Shown piece by piece: positions 16,127-24,642 of a DNA stretch of 64,000 bases (the first letter of the stretch is position 1; every line of letters begins with the position of its first letter). Made by a program: the position numbers and the translations under genes. The notes beneath the pieces were generated by a model. It saw only the letters and a list, made by a program, of their open reading frames with translations, was not told the origin of the DNA and made no database searches. Source of the stretch: DASYXW01 sp035934405 (GTDB lineage Bacteria > Acidobacteriota > Terriglobia > UBA7540); assembly GCA_035934405.1 (NCBI GenBank), contig DASYXW010000044.1:62001-126000 (forward strand). The letters run 5' to 3'.

Positions 16127-17617
16127 TTGGATAGAATGCCTATCGAACGCCCTGATACCTGGACAGCCTGGATTGTGCTCACGCTCATCCTGGTTTCCAC
16201 AATACTGATGCTCCGGAGCGCATCAACGGAATTGTTTTGGGATGAAGCGGATTACGCCCTGAACGTGAGTCACGGATGGAAGTATCTATGGAGCCACGCT
16301 GATTATGGCCGGCACGATCACGGGCCCCTGTCGACTTACCTGGCCAAACTCGGGAATGACGACCTACCGGCGGCCGTAAGCTCGGTGGAAGACCGCTTAC
16401 GATTGCCCATCGCCTTGTTGAGTTCACTGGCCATCGGCTTCACTTATTGGGCCCTCCGGCACACGTTCGGGACGTCACGTCCGGCGGCGCTCGCCGGCTC
16501 GGGCTTGCTGCTGTTCAGCGTTATTCGACTGCAAGATACTCCGATTATCGGACCTCATCATCTGATGTTGTTATTCACGCTCGTCTTTTTCACCCTGGGG
16601 TATCGGTGGCGGAATAGCAGCCATCTTTGGGCGGCCATCGTCTTAGGATCCATTCTGGGAGTGGCGGTGACCGCGATGACCTATGCCATTCCGGTGGCCT
16701 TAGCCTGGGGAGTATCGGTTCTTTTGGCCGGTGGAACCTGGCTGCAGTACGATCGCCGGCAATTGAAGATTTCCTGGCTCACCTGTGTGGTTATCGCAAC
16801 CGCGGCAGCGGTTGCGCTCGTGCTATGGCCCCCCTCGATCCTTCAGGGAGCGGCTCTGCACGACTTCCTGTTCTACTTACGCTATCCGGGTCACGCGACA
16901 CTGGTGCAGCAGGCGATCGTCGAGAGCCCACGCGCGGCGGCTTATCTTTACTGGCTCGCCACCTTGGACGCCCCGATCCTCATTTGCGCGCTCGCCACGG
17001 TTGGGGTATGCATTGGGCGCCGCCTGAGGGAGCGCTGCGTCACATGCAAGCATGTGTATCTGGCCTCCATCCTGACCATCATGCTTGCGGCTGCTCTGAA
17101 GGCGCACATTGCGGGATCGCGAAACCTCCTTCTTTTCATGGGCGTTCTATGCCTTGCCATCGGCGCACTCTTCGACGAATTGACCAAGAGTCCCCGGATC
17201 CTGCGATGGGCCGCTGCGGCCGTCCTAGCCTCATCCATGGCGAATCTGGCGTGGCTCTCTTGGAATCCCAATCGAATTCCCTACCCCGCCACCGATGGAT
17301 ACCGAGCATTTGTCGAAGGGAATCGGAGTCGATTGGGCGAAACAGCGTTGGCGGTAGTTTACGGAATCCCCATTCTGAAATTTTATGCAGAACAGTCGCG
17401 CGTTCCGGTGGGCTGGGAAGTTACGGAAATGCCGTGGACAACTCGATCCGACGCAGAATTGCCCCAAGACGCAAAATACGCATTAATTTCCGAACTTGCC
17501 TACCGCTATATGCCTCCGGATCAACCGGTTCGACGTGTCATCGACTCTACATGGAAGGTAGTTTGGTCGTTCAAGGCAAATCGAAGCTGGGGACTACGGC
17601 TGTACGAACGTCCGTGA
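16127..17617 (+). CDS. GT39/ArnT-like membrane glycosyltransferase
   Basis: 496-residue polytopic membrane protein with about ten hydrophobic helices. The first loop carries the acidic motif ELFWDEADYAL (about 38-48), which corresponds to the catalytic aspartate region of the PMT/ArnT (GT39, GT-C) family that uses polyprenyl-phosphate sugars. A soluble C-terminal tail follows (after about residue 390). Acceptor unknown. TTG 16127 has GGGGGG seven bases upstream; ATG 16136 is the alternative. It stands alone, downstream of the repeat region. Confidence 0.7.
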   Translation: MDRMPIERPDTWTAWIVLTLILVSTILMLRSASTELFWDEADYALNVSHGWKYLWSHADYGRHDHGPLSTYLAKLGNDDLPAAVSSVEDRLRLPIALLSSLAIGFTYWALRHTFGTSRPAALAGSGLLLFSVIRLQDTPIIGPHHLMLLFTLVFFTLGYRWRNSSHLWAAIVLGSILGVAVTAMTYAIPVALAWGVSVLLAGGTWLQYDRRQLKISWLTCVVIATAAAVALVLWPPSILQGAALHDFLFYLRYPGHATLVQQAIVESPRAAAYLYWLATLDAPILICALATVGVCIGRRLRERCVTCKHVYLASILTIMLAAALKAHIAGSRNLLLFMGVLCLAIGALFDELTKSPRILRWAAAAVLASSMANLAWLSWNPNRIPYPATDGYRAFVEGNRSRLGETALAVVYGIPILKFYAEQSRVPVGWEVTEMPWTTRSDAELPQDAKYALISELAYRYMPPDQPVRRVIDSTWKVVWSFKANRSWGLRLYERP

Positions 17618-17646
17618 CTTCGTGATGAGCCCCAATGGAGGAACTC

Positions 17647-17997
17647 ATGTTCAAGCACGCGCGGTGGAAGGATGTTGAACTGGAAAGTCTCAACCCGCTG
17701 CTCGACCGGCAGATGGTGGTGGGCGAGAACGTGATGCTGGCGCGGATACTGCTCAAGAAGGGTTGCGTGGTGCCGGTCCATAGCCACGTGAACGAGCAGA
17801 TCGTCTACATCCTGGAAGGGGCGCTCCGGTTCTCGATTGACGGCAAGGAGATTGTGGTGGCGGCAGGCGAGGTGCTCTGCATCCCGCCCAATATGCCGCA
17901 TTCGGCGGAGGCGCTCGAAGATACCGTCGACCTCGACATCTTCCATCCGCCGCGCCAGGATTGGATCAATAAGACCGACAGCTATTTGCGGAAGTAA
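17647..17997 (+). CDS. Cupin-domain protein
   Basis: 116-residue single cupin barrel. The metal-binding motif 1 is VPVHSHVNEQIVYILEG (His-x-His and Glu) and motif 2 is PPNMPHSAEAL. Small cupins of this type serve as sugar isomerases, dioxygenases or sensors; nothing here decides which. The start at 17647 is preferred because GGAGG at 17637-17641 is five bases upstream; ATG 17635 is possible. Follows the glycosyltransferase gene by 29 bases, so co-transcription is possible. Confidence 0.8.
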   Translation: MFKHARWKDVELESLNPLLDRQMVVGENVMLARILLKKGCVVPVHSHVNEQIVYILEGALRFSIDGKEIVVAAGEVLCIPPNMPHSAEALEDTVDLDIFHPPRQDWINKTDSYLRK

Positions 17998-18067
17998 AGC
18001 GAGTTGACTCATTAAATCAATCGCCCCATAGCTCGCTGTAAGTTATTCCCTGTAACCTGTCCCCGAA

Positions 18068-18769
18068 ATGATCTACGCCGGAACATCGGGCTTCGCCTAC
18101 CCAAGCTGGAAGCCGCGCTTCTATCCCGCCGGCGCGCCGGCAAAGAAGTTCCTGGAATACTACGCGCGGCGTCTGAACAGCGTGGAGATCAACTACACGT
18201 TCCGGCGTCTCGCGGCTGAGAGCACGCTGGAGAACTGGATCAAGGCGACGCCCGAAGGATTCCTCTTTGCGCCCAAAGCGCACCAGCGCATCACGCACAT
18301 GCTCCGCCTGAAGGATGCTGCGGAGTTCACCGGGACTTTCCTGCACTCGCTTGACCCGCTACGCCCGGCGCACCGCCTGGGGCCCGTCCTCTTCCAACTG
18401 CCGCCTTATTTGCAATGCGACGAGGCGCTGCTCGGGGATTTTCTCGCGACGCTCCCGGGCGGCCTCCGCTACGCCTTCGAGTTCCGGCATGACTCGTGGT
18501 TTCGCGACCCGGTGTACAAGCTGCTGGCGAAGCGCAACGCCGCGCTCTGCTGGGCGGAATCGGAGAAGCTGGAAGCGCCGGAGGTCGTCACCGCCGACTT
18601 CGTTTACTTGCGGCTGCGCAAGCCGGAGTATTCAGCGGCGGAGCGAAAAGCGATTTCAAAGAACGCGGAAAAACTGCTGAAACAGCGCAAGGACGTCTTC
18701 GTGTTTTTCAAGCACGAGGAGACGCCCGACGGCGCGCTGTACGCCGAAGAATTACTCCACCAGCGCTGA
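18068..18769 (+). CDS. DUF72 family protein
   Basis: 233 residues of the DUF72 (YecE-like) TIM-barrel family. It opens with MIYAGTSGFAYPSWKPRFYP, then LNSVEINYTFRRL, and contains GPVLFQLPPYLQ and FEFRHDSWF, all hallmark segments. Molecular function is not established for the family. Monocistronic; converges on enolase across a spacer holding an antitoxin remnant. Confidence 0.85.
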   Translation: MIYAGTSGFAYPSWKPRFYPAGAPAKKFLEYYARRLNSVEINYTFRRLAAESTLENWIKATPEGFLFAPKAHQRITHMLRLKDAAEFTGTFLHSLDPLRPAHRLGPVLFQLPPYLQCDEALLGDFLATLPGGLRYAFEFRHDSWFRDPVYKLLAKRNAALCWAESEKLEAPEVVTADFVYLRLRKPEYSAAERKAISKNAEKLLKQRKDVFVFFKHEETPDGALYAEELLHQR

Positions 18770-18784
18770 CTCTGCGACGAGCCA

Positions 18785-18898
18785 TTACAGTGCCAGTACT
18801 TTTTTCACTTGGTCCCACGGAATGCCGGGCTTGCCCTGGTTGCGCTCGATGGCGGCGTTGAGATCGCGCAAATCTTCCAGATCCTCTGCTCTGCCGCG
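18785..18898 (-). pseudogene. C-terminal remnant of a Phd/YefM-type antitoxin gene
   Basis: On the minus strand the frame ending with TAA at 18785 reads EDLEDLRDLNAAIE, then GKPGIPWDQVKKVLAL, which matches the usual C-terminus of Phd/YefM antitoxins (…IPWEEVK…). The N-terminal DNA-binding half is missing: upstream codons turn into unrelated sequence and then a repeat, and no toxin gene is adjacent. Probably a decayed type II module. The assignment rests on about 33 residues. Confidence 0.5.
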
Positions 18899-18946
18899 CG
18901 AACAGCGGAGCTTCTTATCAGTCAACCGAGTCCCGCTCTCGAGATT

Positions 18947-18970
18947 CTTGTCACTCGTCACTCGCCACTG
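18947..18970. repeat. Word-like repeat forming the enolase C-terminus
   Basis: CTTGTCACTCGTCACTCGCC overlaps the enolase stop codon. On the minus strand it encodes the final VASDE and TGA. Related GTGACGAGTGAC words lie in inverted orientation upstream of the gene at 20299-20335. Confidence 0.5.
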
Positions 18971-20246
18971 CCCCCTTCACCGCCGCCCGTCCCAGAAACT
19001 GCGCGGCTTCTCCCAACTCTTCTTCAATGCGAAGAAGCTGGTTGTACTTGGCCACGCGGTCGGTGCGGCTGGCGGAGCCCGTCTTGATCTGGCCGGTGCC
19101 CAGGCCCACGGCGAGGTCGGCGATGAAAGTATCTTCGGTTTCGCCCGACCGATGCGAGACCACCGAGGTGTAACCGTGGGCGCGCGCCAAGTCAATCGCC
19201 GCCATCGTCTCGGTCACCGTGCCGATCTGGTTCAGCTTAATCAGGATGGAATTGGCGCAGCCGTCTTCGATGCCGCGCTCGAGGCGATCCGTCGAAGTGA
19301 CGAAAAGGTCGTCGCCCACGAGCTGGATTTTGCCGCCGAGCTCGGCCGTCAATTCCTTCCAGCCTGCCCAGTCGTCCTGCGCCAGGCCGTCTTCAATCGA
19401 GATGATGGGATACTGCCGCACCCAGCCGGCATACAGCTTGATCATGTCGTCCGCGGACTTCTTCGATTTGTCAGACTTGTAGAAGACGTATTTCCCGCCC
19501 TCGTACATCTCGCTTGCGGCCGGATCGAGCGCCAGGCAAATATCGTGACCCGCCGAATAACCCGCCTCGTCAATCGCCGCGAGGACTAGTTCGATAGCCT
19601 CGACGTTCGACTTCAGGCTGGGCGCGAATCCGCCTTCATCGCCCACCGAGGTGCTGTAGCCCTCGTTCTTCAGCACGTTTTGCAGCGCGTGAAAGGTCTC
19701 CACGCCCATGCGCAACGCCTGGGCAAAGGTCTCGGCGCCCACCGGCATGATCATGAATTCCTGGAAGTCCACGGTGTTATCAGCATGGACGCCGCCATTG
19801 AGGATGTTCATCATCGGCACCGGCAGCGTGCGGGCGCCGAGTCCACCGAGGTAGCGGTAGAGCGGCTGATGCGCGGAGCGCGCCGAAGCGCGGCAGACGG
19901 CCAGGGAGACGGCGAGAATGGCGTTCGCGCCCAGCTTGCTCTTGTTCGCGGTGCCGTCGAGCGCGATGAGGTGGGCGTCAATCTGCGACTGCTCGCTCGC
20001 CTCCTGCCCGCCCAGCTCGCGCCCGATGTAGCTGTTGATGTGATCCACGGCCTGCTGCACACCCTTGCCGCCGTACCGCTTGTCGCCATCGCGCAGCTCG
20101 ATGGCTTCATGCTCGCCCGTGGAGGCCCCGGATGGGACCGCGGCGCGGCCGAAAGCGCCGTCGCGCAGGTGAACGTCCGCTTCAACAGTAGGATTGCCGC
20201 GTGAATCCAGAATCTCACGTCCGACAATGAGGTCAATTTGCGCCAT
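18951..20246 (-). CDS. eno: Enolase
   Basis: 431 residues. Converts 2-phosphoglycerate to phosphoenolpyruvate in glycolysis; cytoplasmic and Mg-dependent. Family landmarks: EILDSRGNPTVEADV, GASTGEHEAIELRDGD, the metal aspartate/glutamate region SIEDGLAQDDWAGWKEL with LVGDDLFVTS, the catalytic lysine in SILIKLNQIGTVTE, and SHRSGETED. Full length. The last residues (AVASDE) lie in a word-like repeat, so the original C-terminus may have been replaced. Single gene, flanked on both sides by the same repeat words. Confidence 0.97.
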   Translation of the reverse strand: MAQIDLIVGREILDSRGNPTVEADVHLRDGAFGRAAVPSGASTGEHEAIELRDGDKRYGGKGVQQAVDHINSYIGRELGGQEASEQSQIDAHLIALDGTANKSKLGANAILAVSLAVCRASARSAHQPLYRYLGGLGARTLPVPMMNILNGGVHADNTVDFQEFMIMPVGAETFAQALRMGVETFHALQNVLKNEGYSTSVGDEGGFAPSLKSNVEAIELVLAAIDEAGYSAGHDICLALDPAASEMYEGGKYVFYKSDKSKKSADDMIKLYAGWVRQYPIISIEDGLAQDDWAGWKELTAELGGKIQLVGDDLFVTSTDRLERGIEDGCANSILIKLNQIGTVTETMAAIDLARAHGYTSVVSHRSGETEDTFIADLAVGLGTGQIKTGSASRTDRVAKYNQLLRIEEELGEAAQFLGRAAVKGAVASDE

Positions 20247-20298
20247 AATGAATCGTCCCTGGAGTGGATTTTGAAGCTGCTGATTCTAACAGCGGCCC

Positions 20299-20335
20299 GT
20301 GACGAGTGACAATCAAAAACAGTGACGAGTGACGA
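20299..20335. repeat. GTGACGAGTGAC word-like repeat
   Basis: Two copies of (CC/CA)GTGACGAGTGAC between the enolase start and the next gene. Matches, inverted, the repeat at the 3' end of enolase. Confidence 0.5.
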
Positions 20336-20344
20336 GCAAGCTCC

Positions 20345-20716
20345 ATGGAAGGCGAACTCATTTTCGTTTACAACGCGGATGCCTCGCCGGCGGCGCTTGC
20401 GCTCGATCTGCTCCACAAGACCTTTTCGCCCGAGACGTATCCCTGCAATCTCTGCCACGTGACCTATGGCGTGTTTACGGCCCGGAAGGAATGGACCGAG
20501 TTCATCAAGGGCCTGTCTTACCGGACGGTTTTTCTTCATCGAGATGAGTTTCAGAAGAGCTATCCTGCCCTTGCCTCGACGCCGCTTCCGGCCGTCTTCC
20601 GCCAGGAAGTGGAGGGAACAGTCGCTCGGATCGTAAGCGCGGAAGAGATCAATAGCGTGCGCAGCGTGGAAGAGATGAAGACGCTGATGCGTTCCAAGTT
20701 GGCCGAGTTGACCTGA
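20345..20716 (+). CDS. Conserved hypothetical protein with CNLCH motif
   Basis: 123 residues, soluble. It starts MEGELIFVYNADASPAALAL and has CNLCHVTYGVFTARKEWTEF at about 37-56, with a Cys-x2-Cys-His that resembles a heme-c or metal site but sits in a protein without a signal peptide. I do not recognise a characterised function. Divergent from enolase and 61 bases upstream of the DUF2007-like gene on the same strand, so the two may form an operon. Confidence 0.6.
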   Translation: MEGELIFVYNADASPAALALDLLHKTFSPETYPCNLCHVTYGVFTARKEWTEFIKGLSYRTVFLHRDEFQKSYPALASTPLPAVFRQEVEGTVARIVSAEEINSVRSVEEMKTLMRSKLAELT

Positions 20717-20777
20717 GCCCGCTCCGGCGCCCGTATACCCCGCGTAAGCGTGCGCTATACTTTCGCGGGAGGTTCCT

Positions 20778-21164
20778 ATGGCCTACTGTCCCGAATGTTT
20801 CGTCGAATATATGGAAGGCAAGACCGAGTGCATTGACTGCCACGTGGCGCTCCGCCCCGGACCACCGCCGGCCCCGGCCGCCGATGATTCCGGGGACGAC
20901 GTGGAACTGGTGAGCATCCGCGACTTCGTTGGGAGCGGCGCGGAAGGGTGGCCGGAAGGGATTGACCCGGAACTGGCGCGCGCCGTTCTCGAGAAGGAAG
21001 GCATTCCGGCGCAGATCGCTCACTCCCCTGGGATTTCGATGATCGGCCCCGGCGGGGCTACCGAGTTGTTCGTGCGCAAGGAAGACGCGGTCCGGGCGGC
21101 GGAAGTCCTCAAGGCGTTTTTTGATGCTCCGGCCGAGGCTCCTGGTGGCGAAGGGGAGAGTTGA
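20778..21164 (+). CDS. Zinc-ribbon / DUF2007-like protein
   Basis: 128 residues. The N-terminal Cys4 zinc ribbon (CPECFVEYMEGKTECIDCH, residues 4-22) is followed by a DUF2007-type putative signal-transducing domain (about 48-118: ARAVLEKEGIPAQIAHSPGI, then TELFVRKEDAVRAAEVLKAF). Upstream GGGAGG at 20769-20774 is a good ribosome binding site. Role unknown; DUF2007 domains resemble small regulatory modules. Confidence 0.7.
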   Translation: MAYCPECFVEYMEGKTECIDCHVALRPGPPPAPAADDSGDDVELVSIRDFVGSGAEGWPEGIDPELARAVLEKEGIPAQIAHSPGISMIGPGGATELFVRKEDAVRAAEVLKAFFDAPAEAPGGEGES

Positions 21165-21208
21165 ACGCCGGTGGAGCCGCTGTTGTTCCGCGGACTCGGA
21201 CCGCGTCG

Positions 21209-21270
21209 CAGATTCCAGATTTCAGATTCCAGAGTGACGTTCTGCCTTTTGCCTTCTGTTTCCCTACTCC
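21209..21270. repeat. Word-like repeat (GATTCCAGATT and TTTTGCCTTC words)
   Basis: GCAGATTCCAGATTTCAGATTCCAG followed by TTCTGCCTTTTGCCTTCTG, ending at the glgC stop. The second half is the complement of the words forming the M61 signal peptide near 14.3 kb. Confidence 0.55.
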
Positions 21271-22505
21271 GGCTCTTCGAACTGGCGCTCGGCGGGGACC
21301 ACGACCACGATGCCGGTATCAGTGACGTGATAGTTTTGGCGGTCGGCTTCGAGGTCGAATCCGATCTCGGTGCGCTCTGGGATGCGCATGTTACGGTCAA
21401 TGATGGCGCGGCGGATACGGCAGTAGCGTCCGATATCGACGTGGGAGAACAGGATGGAACTCTCGACGTCGGCGAAACTATTGACGCGAACGTCGAAGGA
21501 AAGGACGGAGCCGGTGACGTGGCCGCCGGAGACCACCGAGCCCATGGAGACAATCGAGTCGAGCGCCAGACCCATGCGTTTGGTCTCGGCGAAGACGAAC
21601 TTGGCGGGCGGGTACTGCCGCTGGTAGGTGCGCAGCGGCCAGGCCTTGTCGTAGAGGTTGAAGACCGGCGAGACCGACACCAAGTCCATGTTGGCCTCGT
21701 AGTAGGCTTCGATGGTGCCGATGTCGCGCCAGTACATTGCTTCCTTACGGTTCTCGTCCACGAAGTTGTAAGCGAAGACACGATGGGTTTGCATGAGCCG
21801 GGGAATCACGTCCTTGCCGAAATCGTGGCCGGAAGCCGGGTCCGCCGCGTCGGCCATCAGGCACTCGATCAGCAGGTCGCGATTGAAGCAATAGATGCCC
21901 ATCGAGCAGTAGGACTTCTCGGGGTTGAGCGGCGACGGCTTGGGATCGGCGGGCTTTTCCTGCCAGCCGATGATGCGGCCTTCACGATCCACCTCCATGA
22001 CGCCGAAGCGCGAAGCCTCGGCGCGGTCAAATTCGATGGAGCCCACGGTGACGTGCGCGCCGGAGTCCACGTGCTGCTTCACCATCAACTGGTAGTTCAT
22101 CTTGTAGACGTGGTCGCCGGAGAGAACGAGGACGTGCTTGCAGGGCTCGCTGCCGATGGAATAGAGGTTCTGGTAGACGGCGTCGGCGGTGCCCTGGTAC
22201 CACTCCTCCCCCACGCGCTTCATGGGCGGCAGCACCTGGACGAATTCGCCGAGGTCGTGCGCCAGGATGTACCAGCCTTCGCGGATATGGCGGATGAGCG
22301 AGAGCGCCTTGTATTGCGTCATCACGAAAATGCGCCGCAGATCGGAATTGACGCAGTTCGACATGGTGATGTCAATGATGCGGTAGATGCCGCCGAAAGG
22401 GACGGCAGGCTTGGCGCGGTCGCGGGTGAGAGGCTGGAGGCGGTCACCAGCGCCCCCGGCCAGCAGGCAAACCAAGGTGTCGCCCGCGATGGGATTAACG
22501 CTCAT
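21264..22505 (-). CDS. glgC: Glucose-1-phosphate adenylyltransferase
   Basis: 413 residues. Makes ADP-glucose from ATP and glucose-1-phosphate for glycogen. The N-terminal nucleotidyltransferase signature is LLAGGAGDRLQPLTRDRAKP, followed by FGGIYRIIDITMSNCVNS, with VLSGDHVYKMNY and the glucose-phosphate site VMEVDREGRIIGWQEKP. The C-terminal left-handed helix repeats are present. Full length. No other glg gene is in the window; it is divergent from the dGTPase gene. Confidence 0.96.
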   Translation of the reverse strand: MSVNPIAGDTLVCLLAGGAGDRLQPLTRDRAKPAVPFGGIYRIIDITMSNCVNSDLRRIFVMTQYKALSLIRHIREGWYILAHDLGEFVQVLPPMKRVGEEWYQGTADAVYQNLYSIGSEPCKHVLVLSGDHVYKMNYQLMVKQHVDSGAHVTVGSIEFDRAEASRFGVMEVDREGRIIGWQEKPADPKPSPLNPEKSYCSMGIYCFNRDLLIECLMADAADPASGHDFGKDVIPRLMQTHRVFAYNFVDENRKEAMYWRDIGTIEAYYEANMDLVSVSPVFNLYDKAWPLRTYQRQYPPAKFVFAETKRMGLALDSIVSMGSVVSGGHVTGSVLSFDVRVNSFADVESSILFSHVDIGRYCRIRRAIIDRNMRIPERTEIGFDLEADRQNYHVTDTGIVVVVPAERQFEEPE

Positions 22506-22593
22506 GAATGCACGCCCTCAGACGGGGATTATATCAGAGCCGGTCGCGCGGCTCGCTTTTCACCCCCCGCCAGGTTCACTGGCCAGTGCATCG

Positions 22594-22668
22594 TGAATTC
22601 CGGCTTTCGCGGGAATGACGATCCGCCGAGGTGAGAGAAATCGGGAGCCGGAAGAGGGAGTCAGTTAT
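22594..22668. repeat. Intergenic repeat words between glgC and dgt
   Basis: TTCCGGCTTTCGCGGGAATGACG, a common dispersed intergenic motif, is followed by GGGAGCCGGAAGAGGGAGTC, a member of the GGGAGCCAGAAG family seen near 1.45 kb. Confidence 0.45.
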
Positions 22669-22679
22669 CATAGGACCTG

Positions 22680-23819
22680 ATGGGCCGCCTCGAATACCGC
22701 CTCCGTCTCGCTCCTTACGCCATGCGTGTGGAGGAATCGCTGGGGCGGCGGTATCCGGAGCCGAAGCACGCTTACCGCAACGACTACGAGCGCGACCGCG
22801 ACCGCATCATTCATTCACGCGCCTTCCGGCGGCTGGAGAACAAGACCCAGGTGTTCGCGCGCCGCCACTCGGACCACTTCCGTAACCGTCTCACGCACAC
22901 GCTGGAGGTGGCGCAGATCAGCCGCACGGTGGCCCAGGCGCTCGGGCTCAACACCGACCTCGTGGAAGCGCTGGCGCTGGTTCACGACCTGGGACATCCG
23001 CCATTCGGCCATACCGGCGAGGCGGTGCTGGATCGCTGCATGCAGCGCTACGGCGAGCGCTTCGACCACAATCTGCACGCTCTGCGCGTCGTCGAGCAGT
23101 TCGAACAGAAATACGCGGACTTTCCGGGGCTGAATCTCACCTTCGAAGTGCGCGAGGGCATCATCAAGCATTCGCGCGATTACGATCCAAAGCTTTACCC
23201 CGAACTTCTTGAGTATCGCCTGGCGGAGCGTCCTCCGCTCGAAGCCCAGTTAATCGACATCGCGGACGAGATCGCATACAACTGCGCCGACCTTGACGAC
23301 GGCTACGAGTCGAAACTACTGACGCTCGGGATGATCCGCCGGAATGTGCCGCTCTTCGAAAGGTTTTATCGTGCGTCAGAGACGAAATATCCTGACGCGA
23401 TCGAGAAATTAAAATTCAACGAGGCGCTGAAACGCGTGCTGGACACGTTGGTGACCGACTTCATCGCCTCGACGCGCCGGCGCGTGCGCCAAAGCCGGGT
23501 GAGATCGTCCGGCGGCGTGCGCGCTTTCAGGCGGCGGTTGGCCGGCCTCGGCCCCGGCGCGGCCCGGCAGAACCGGCTGGTAAAGAATTTTCTGCACGCT
23601 AACCTCTATTCCCACGGAGACGTCAACGCTGAGCGCAGGAAAATCGTCAAGCTGGTGGAGCAGCTCTTCGACTACTTCATGGCTCACCCGCGCCGCTTGC
23701 CGCCCTTTTATTTTGCGAAAGCTCAGCGGGAGCCCGCGCACCGCATTGTTTGCGATTACATCGCCGGCATGACCGACAACTATCTTCAGAAACAGCACCG
23801 CAAGTATGTCCGGCAATAA
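22680..23819 (+). CDS. dgt: Deoxyguanosinetriphosphate triphosphohydrolase-like HD protein
   Basis: 379 residues of the dGTPase HD superfamily, which removes triphosphate from dNTPs. The HD metal site is visible: RLTHTLEVAQISRTVAQALG, ALVHDLGHPPFGHTGE (HD pair) and the later DEIAYNCADLDDG (Asp). The N-terminal RDRIIHSRAFRRLENKTQVF is diagnostic. Length is typical of the short dGTPase-like class whose substrate range is less certain. A small gene follows 24 bases downstream. Confidence 0.88.
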   Translation: MGRLEYRLRLAPYAMRVEESLGRRYPEPKHAYRNDYERDRDRIIHSRAFRRLENKTQVFARRHSDHFRNRLTHTLEVAQISRTVAQALGLNTDLVEALALVHDLGHPPFGHTGEAVLDRCMQRYGERFDHNLHALRVVEQFEQKYADFPGLNLTFEVREGIIKHSRDYDPKLYPELLEYRLAERPPLEAQLIDIADEIAYNCADLDDGYESKLLTLGMIRRNVPLFERFYRASETKYPDAIEKLKFNEALKRVLDTLVTDFIASTRRRVRQSRVRSSGGVRAFRRRLAGLGPGAARQNRLVKNFLHANLYSHGDVNAERRKIVKLVEQLFDYFMAHPRRLPPFYFAKAQREPAHRIVCDYIAGMTDNYLQKQHRKYVRQ

Positions 23820-23843
23820 GACCGGCCGGCGAGAGGAGAATTG

Positions 23844-24170
23844 ATGGAGAACAGCGACACCAAGCCGGGACGAACGGGAAGCACGGACGAAGCTCCGAGC
23901 GCTCCGCGGGAACACGATGCTATCTATCAAGGGGGCCGGGTCGTCGCCCGCGTCACGAACCCGCAGGTAGACTCGAACGCACGCGAGATCCGATTCGAGG
24001 AGCTTTCGAGCAGTGAGGAGTTACTGCTACCGGAGGACTGCGAGTTTCGGCAGTACCGAATTCTGGTGCAGCGGATTGACGACGCCGCGAAAATCCAGAA
24101 GGGAGCGGCGCACAAGGGACGGGTTTTGCGGGGCGTAACGGCCGAGATTCTCGGGTACCGGGAGCAGTAG
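23844..24170 (+). CDS. Hypothetical protein downstream of dgt
   Basis: 108 residues, soluble, no recognised domain. A disordered N-terminus (about 25 residues) is followed by a beta-rich core (GGRVVARVTNPQVD, then EIRFEELSSSEELLL). The start at ATG 23844 follows GAGAGGAG at 23831-23838. It sits 24 bases after dgt on the same strand, so it is probably co-transcribed. Function unknown. Confidence 0.6.
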   Translation: MENSDTKPGRTGSTDEAPSAPREHDAIYQGGRVVARVTNPQVDSNAREIRFEELSSSEELLLPEDCEFRQYRILVQRIDDAAKIQKGAAHKGRVLRGVTAEILGYREQ

Positions 24171-24188
24171 ACAGGTGCCAGCGCGATG

Positions 24189-24491
24189 CTAGCGATCCTC
24201 CAAGTCGAAAGCTTCGGCGTTGAGCAGGTCCCAACCTGTCGGTGCCGAGTCAACGCCCTGGGCCCCCAGCGCGGCCTGGGTTTCGAGGAATGCCAGCGTG
24301 TCTTCGACGCTCGCCGGGCAAGGCAGCTTGCCTTCGAAGCGAGTGAAGGATGACATCACAATCTTGTGCGCGCAATCGACGCACAGAAAGCTACCGCCCT
24401 TTCCCGGGGCCTGCGGCCGGCACATGGCGCAAGGCCAATGACTCTCGTCATGCAGCAGCACACCACCCGTCCGTACAACATCGTCGCCCAT
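24189..24491 (-). CDS. Small Cys4 zinc-ribbon hypothetical protein
   Basis: 100 residues from ATG 24491. CAMCRPQAPGKGGSFLCVDC gives a Cys-x2-Cys...Cys-x2-Cys zinc site in the N-terminal half. The C-terminal half is helical. A start at 24491 is supported by GGGAGG six bases upstream; the frame is open to 24518. Converges on the gene at 23844-24170. Function unknown. Confidence 0.6.
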   Translation of the reverse strand: MGDDVVRTGGVLLHDESHWPCAMCRPQAPGKGGSFLCVDCAHKIVMSSFTRFEGKLPCPASVEDTLAFLETQAALGAQGVDSAPTGWDLLNAEAFDLEDR

Positions 24492-24642
24492 TTTATGCCT
24501 CCCAGCAGGCGAGATCACGAATCACCTGCTAACCCACACATCGTCGGGCCGGCGCGGCAGCTTGAGAGGATTTGCACGGTGGCTTAAGCAGAAGAATGGG
24601 CAGTTGAGGACAAGATGAAAGGGGGGACGAGGAGGAAAGCCG

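Noticed and set aside
20345..20716. Cytochrome c assignment from CNLCH
   Set aside because: No signal peptide or membrane anchor, and the rest of the protein does not resemble a cytochrome. The motif is probably coincidental or a metal site.
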